Part shown: positions 60,910 to 64,000 of the stretch, one piece after another
How the letters are laid out: the number at the start of each line of letters is the position of its first letter
How positions within the stretch are numbered: the first letter of the stretch is position 1
Source of the DNA: Deltaproteobacteria bacterium
GTDB taxonomy: Bacteria; Myxococcota_A; Polyangia; Polyangiales; JADJMO01
Length of the DNA: 64,000 nt
Assembly (NCBI GenBank): GCA_016182965.1
Contig: JACPFM010000195.1
Coordinates: forward strand, 1-64,000
Reading direction: 5' to 3'
Made by a program: the position numbers and the translations under genes
Notes under the pieces: generated by a model
What the model was told of the DNA's origin: nothing
What the model saw: only the letters and a program-made list of their open reading frames with translations
Databases searched by the model: none

Positions 60910-61467
60910 TCACGCGCCCATGCAACCCAAGACGACGTGGCCGTCCTCGACGGTGCAGTCGGTCACGGTGCACATGCCGCCGATGTTCGCCTTCACGCAC
61001 TCGCAGGTCGGCGTGCTCAGGCACGCCGTCGGCATCGGGTAGCACGAGTAATAGAGCGGCGGAGGGCCATCGGTGGGGATGCCGGGCGGGCGCTTGGTGC
61101 AGATCTGCCCGGCGCTGCACGCGCTCGATCCGCAGGTGAACTGACCGGTGTCCGCGACGACGCCGTCCTCGGCGCCCGTGTCTTCCGGCACGCACGGGCA
61201 CCCGAGACCGAGCTTCCGCCACGTGCCGCTCGACGACTCGCAGCTCCACACGTAGCCGATGCAGCAGACGTCGCCGACGGGCGGGCACACGACGTCGGTG
61301 CTCTTGCAGGCGGCGCCCTCGGTCGGCAGCAGGCAGCCGCCGTCGCCGAGCGCGGCGTCGGTCGTGCCGTCGGCCGCGGCGTCGTGCCCGTTGCTGGGCG
61401 ACGACTCGCCGACGCTGCCGCCGCAACCGATCGAGACGAACGCGAGGACGAAGAGGATCCGACGCAT
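60910..61467 (-). CDS. Cys-rich lipoprotein
   Basis: 185 residues from ATG 61467. Signal ILFVLAFVSIGCGGS with spacer, then CLLPTEGAACKSTDVVCPPV, followed by GDVCCIGYVWSC, FTCGSSACSAGQICTKRPPG and CLSTPTCECVKANIGGMC, twelve or more Cys in pairs. Similar in style to other Cys-rich lipoproteins in this window (23251, 50892). The converging gene ends 5 bp away. Function unknown. Confidence 0.7.
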   Translation of the reverse strand: MRRILFVLAFVSIGCGGSVGESSPSNGHDAAADGTTDAALGDGGCLLPTEGAACKSTDVVCPPVGDVCCIGYVWSCESSSGTWRKLGLGCPCVPEDTGAEDGVVADTGQFTCGSSACSAGQICTKRPPGIPTDGPPPLYYSCYPMPTACLSTPTCECVKANIGGMCTVTDCTVEDGHVVLGCMGA

Positions 61468-61608
61468 GGTCGTCGCGCCAGCAACCCGGATGCCAAGGCG
61501 ACGAGCCGCGGATTGCAGCGATTTCCAGCTCCTCGCCCGATCGCACGTGGCCCAACCTGGCGCGCCTCCCGTTGTCGATGGCGCGCCTGCGGGTACCATC
61601 GCGCCGCC

Positions 61609-62155
61609 ATGCAGGTCCCCCGCACCGCCCTCGTCACCGGCGCCTCCGCCGGCATCGGCCGCGCCCTCGCGGGAGCATCGCCGCGCGCGACATCACCTTC
61701 AAGAAGGTCGCGCCGGTCCTGCAGGTCAACGCGCTCGGCGCCATCGCCACCATCTGCGCCGGCTGCCGCGCATGATCGCGCGCGGACACGGGCACCTCGT
61801 CGGCGTCTTTTCGCTCGCCGGCATCCGTGGCTTGCCGAAGACCGCCCCGTACAGCGCCAGCAAGGCCGCGCTCTCGACGTTCCTCGAGAGCCTGCACGTC
61901 GATCTCTCGGGCAGCGGCGTCTTCGTGACCGACGTGCGTCCCGGCTACGTGAAGACCGATCTGACCGCCGGTCGCACCTACAAGATGCCGATGTTGATGG
62001 AGCTCTCCGACGCCGTCGACGTCATCATGCGCGGCCTCGACGCCCGTGCGCCGATCGTCGCCTTCCCGAAGCCGCTCGCCTCCGCGCTGGGCGCCACGCG
62101 CATCCTGCCGGAGCGCGCGTACGTGCAGCTGGCGCGGAGGGTGATCGCGCGGTGA
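61609..62155 (+). pseudogene. Short-chain dehydrogenase, internal deletion and frameshifts
   Basis: Starts in one frame as MQVPRTALVTGASAGIGRAL, a proper NAD-binding entry (TGxxxGIG). After ~20 codons the rest of the Rossmann fold is missing, and a short piece in a second frame reads ITFKKVAPVLQVNALGAIAT (the usual N-x-x-G helix). The C-terminal half is in a third frame: LVGVFSLAGIRGLPKTAPYS, then ASKAALSTFLESLHV, with the catalytic S and YxxxK, to the stop at 62155. Clearly a decayed gene. Confidence 0.7.
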
Positions 62156-62479
62156 GCTGCTGAGCCTCATGACCCTGGTCCGGGCGGGCTCGGGAGTCGA
62201 GGACGAGCTCAGCCGATCGCCGCCTCCATATTGCGTGCAATATTGCGTGCGATTTGCGGACCGGCGCGACCTCAGCGGAGTCGAGCTGAGCCGATCCAGT
62301 CATGACGCCGACGACGCGTGTCGGAAGTCATGACTCACCACACGCACACGATGTATCTCGCCGCGCGAGGCGCTCGATGTCGAGCGGCACTCGCACGTTG
62401 AACAGCATTTCGCGCAACGTTTTCGTCATGCGCGTAACGCTCTTCGCGCCGCATGGCGCGTGGAGATCCGGAGGTCCAC
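62156..62479. promoter_or_regulatory. Upstream region of iorA with repeats
   Basis: Contains a 12-bp tandem (ATATTGCGTGCA/ATATTGCGTGCG, about 62228-62251) that includes palindromic GCAATATTGC; direct repeats GAGCTCAGCCGATC and GAGCTGAGCCGATC (62207 and 62284); and two GTCATGAC palindromes near 62299 and 62326. No gene. Looks like a regulatory region of iorA. Confidence 0.35.
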
Positions 62480-64000
62480 ATGCCGATGAAGTTGCTCCTC
62501 GGCGACGGCGGCGTCGCGCAGGCGGCGATCGACGCGGGCATCGGTGGAGCGTTCTCGTATCCCGGCACCCCGGCGACGGAGATCTTCGAGTACATTGCAG
62601 ATCGCGCCCGCGAGGCGGGCGACGACGATCACGCCGAGGCGGCGGGCATCTCCGCGCACTGGTCGGCCAACGAGAAGGTCGCCTACGAAGAGGCGCTCGG
62701 GATGTCCTACGCGGGGCGCCGCGCGATCGTCTCGATGAAGCACGTCGGCCTCAACGTGGCGGCCGATCCCTTCGTCAACTCGGCGTTGACCGGGATCAAC
62801 GCCGGCCTCGTCCTCGCGGTCGCCGACGACCCCGGCATGCACTCCTCGCAGAATGAGCAGGACAGCCGCTACTACGGCGACTTCGCGCAGATCCCCGTCT
62901 TCGAGCCGGCGACGCAGCAGGAGGCCTACGACTTCACGCTGCGCGCGTTCGAGTACTCCGAGGAGGTCGGGCTCCCGGTGATGGTGCGCCTGGTCACGCG
63001 CCTCTCGCACAGCCGCGCGAACGTCCGCATGCGCAACGGCGCGAACGGGGGCGAGAAGCCGGTCGTCGAGCAGCGCCCGCGGCCGACGGGCAACAGCTGG
63101 ACGCTCGTGCCCTCGATCGCCCGCACCCGCTACGCCGCGCTGGTCGAGGCGCAGCGGAGGCTGCACGAAGACGCGCAGAAGAGCCCGATGAACAAGCTGA
63201 CGCTCGCCGGTCGGCGCGGGGTCATCGCGTGCGGCATCGCGCACAACTACCTGCTCGAGGCGAAGTCCATGAGCGACGGCGGCGGAGGGCCGGGCGACCT
63301 CAGCATCCTGAAGATCGGCCACTACCCGGTGCCGACCTCGCTCGTGCGCGATCTCGTCGCCCACTGCGACGACATCCTCATCGCCGAAGACGGCTATCCG
63401 TTCGTCGAGAAGAAGCTCCTCGGCGTGCTCGGCGTGCCCGGCAAGCGCATCCGCGGGCGGCTCTCGGGCGATCTGCCGGCGACCGGCGAGCTCTCGCCCG
63501 ACCTGCTGGCGACCGCGCTCGGCCTCCCGGCGCGCGCCACGAGGTCGCACGACGATCTCGCCGCGCGGCCGCCTCAGCTCTGTCGCGGGTGCCCGCACAT
63601 CGACAGCTTCAAGGCGATCGTCGACGCCACCAGCGGCGCCGCGCCGTTCCTCTTCAGCGACATCGGCTGCTACACGCTCGGCGTCATGCCGCCCTATCGC
63701 GCCGTCCACTCGTGCGTCGACATGGGCTCCTCCATCGCCATGGCGCACGGGGCGGCGCGCGCCGGGGCGCACCCGGTGCTCTGCACCATCGGCGACTCCA
63801 CGTTCGCGCACTCCGGCATGACGCCGCTGATCGGCGCCGCGCAGCAGGACGCCAACATGACCGTGGTGATCCTCGACAACTCGACCACCGCGATGACGGG
63901 CGCGCAGGGCTCGCTCACCACCGGGCAGCGCCTGATCGACGTGGTGCGAGGGCTCGGCGTGAAGCCCGAGCACCTGCACGTCATCGATCCGCACCCGAGC
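62480..64000 (+). CDS. iorA: Indolepyruvate:ferredoxin oxidoreductase alpha subunit, cut at window end
   Basis: 507 codons, no stop before the edge, GGAGG 5 bases upstream of ATG 62480. Thiamin-dependent enzyme oxidising aryl-pyruvates to acyl-CoA with ferredoxin. The N-terminal pyrimidine-type domain has GGAFSYPGTPATEIFEYI and HWSANEKVAYEEALGMSYAG. The middle domain contains ILKIGHYPVPTSLVRDLV. The thiamin-binding domain has QLCRGCPHIDSFKAIVDA, SDIGCYTLGVMPPYRAVHSC and CTIGDSTFAHSGMTPLIGAA, with the GDS...N metal site. The C-terminal 4Fe-4S part and the beta subunit would lie beyond the window. Confidence 0.9.
   Translation, partial: MPMKLLLGDGGVAQAAIDAGIGGAFSYPGTPATEIFEYIADRAREAGDDDHAEAAGISAHWSANEKVAYEEALGMSYAGRRAIVSMKHVGLNVAADPFVNSALTGINAGLVLAVADDPGMHSSQNEQDSRYYGDFAQIPVFEPATQQEAYDFTLRAFEYSEEVGLPVMVRLVTRLSHSRANVRMRNGANGGEKPVVEQRPRPTGNSWTLVPSIARTRYAALVEAQRRLHEDAQKSPMNKLTLAGRRGVIACGIAHNYLLEAKSMSDGGGGPGDLSILKIGHYPVPTSLVRDLVAHCDDILIAEDGYPFVEKKLLGVLGVPGKRIRGRLSGDLPATGELSPDLLATALGLPARATRSHDDLAARPPQLCRGCPHIDSFKAIVDATSGAAPFLFSDIGCYTLGVMPPYRAVHSCVDMGSSIAMAHGAARAGAHPVLCTIGDSTFAHSGMTPLIGAAQQDANMTVVILDNSTTAMTGAQGSLTTGQRLIDVVRGLGVKPEHLHVIDPHPS

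Overview
The window is very GC-rich, densely coded DNA that looks like a myxobacterium-type genome (Myxococcota, probably Polyangia). The signs are the many lipoproteins with a lipobox Cys followed by Asp/Ala/Thr/Pro-rich spacers, the Cys-rich DCDGNAANGCE-type tandem repeats, the right-handed beta-helix lipoproteins, and an ECF sigma operon. This assignment is inferred from protein style. There is no rRNA or tRNA in the window to confirm it.

Layout. Positions 1-19.4 kb are an accessory zone: about a dozen secreted or lipid-anchored proteins (alpha/beta hydrolase, two beta-helix proteins, propeller-like proteins, a Cys-repeat protein with a fibrinogen-like end) interleaved with gene relics. 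The relics are a frameshifted nucleotidyltransferase, a WGR protein with a disturbed 3' end, a biotin-carboxylase-like tail, and three fossil fragments of one unknown gene. Inside this zone is a three-gene operon with 4-bp overlaps (secreted protein, ECF sigma factor, single-TM protein) at 12.9-15.3 kb.

19.4-31.3 kb: a propeller lipoprotein, purU, a TerB-like protein, a Cys-rich lipoprotein, serA, then a 235-bp element with perfect 28-bp inverted ends, then a tripartite heavy-metal-type RND efflux operon. A histidine kinase/response regulator pair is divergent from the efflux operon (31.4-33.0 kb). 33-38 kb: a PhnD-like binding protein without signal peptide, a YcaQ-like glycosylase beside an alkyltransferase-like (ATL) protein, and a large membrane protein. 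37.8-44.7 kb: a frameshifted tryptophan 2,3-dioxygenase gene downstream of the large single-chain purL, two small genes, and a LysR regulator. The lysR start and the purL upstream region share a 51-bp, equally spaced, operator-like sequence.

45-51 kb: an Ala/Pro/Lys-rich protein divergent from an SDR-thiolase operon with a TGCAGTGCA inverted repeat between them, a periplasmic binding protein, an epimerase-acyltransferase pair and a small lipoprotein. 51-54.3 kb: MgtC-like protein and the ferrous iron operon feoA-feoB-small Cys protein, whose promoter has a Fur-box-like sequence and would give a nearly leaderless feoA mRNA. 54.4-64 kb: a relic, a HAD-type lipoprotein with a collagen-like spacer, a zinc-ribbon protein with an octapeptide repeat, a radical SAM enzyme of the MJ0619/tetraether-synthase type, two lipoproteins, a broken SDR, and the 5' part of an indolepyruvate:ferredoxin oxidoreductase alpha subunit that runs off the right edge.

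Three intergenic elements (22.3, 35.4 and 48.1 kb) made of inverted arrays of a GTCGTCA/GTCATCA heptamer each touch the stop codon of a flanking gene. They are the most distinctive non-coding feature. No CRISPR array, complete insertion sequence or RNA gene was seen.
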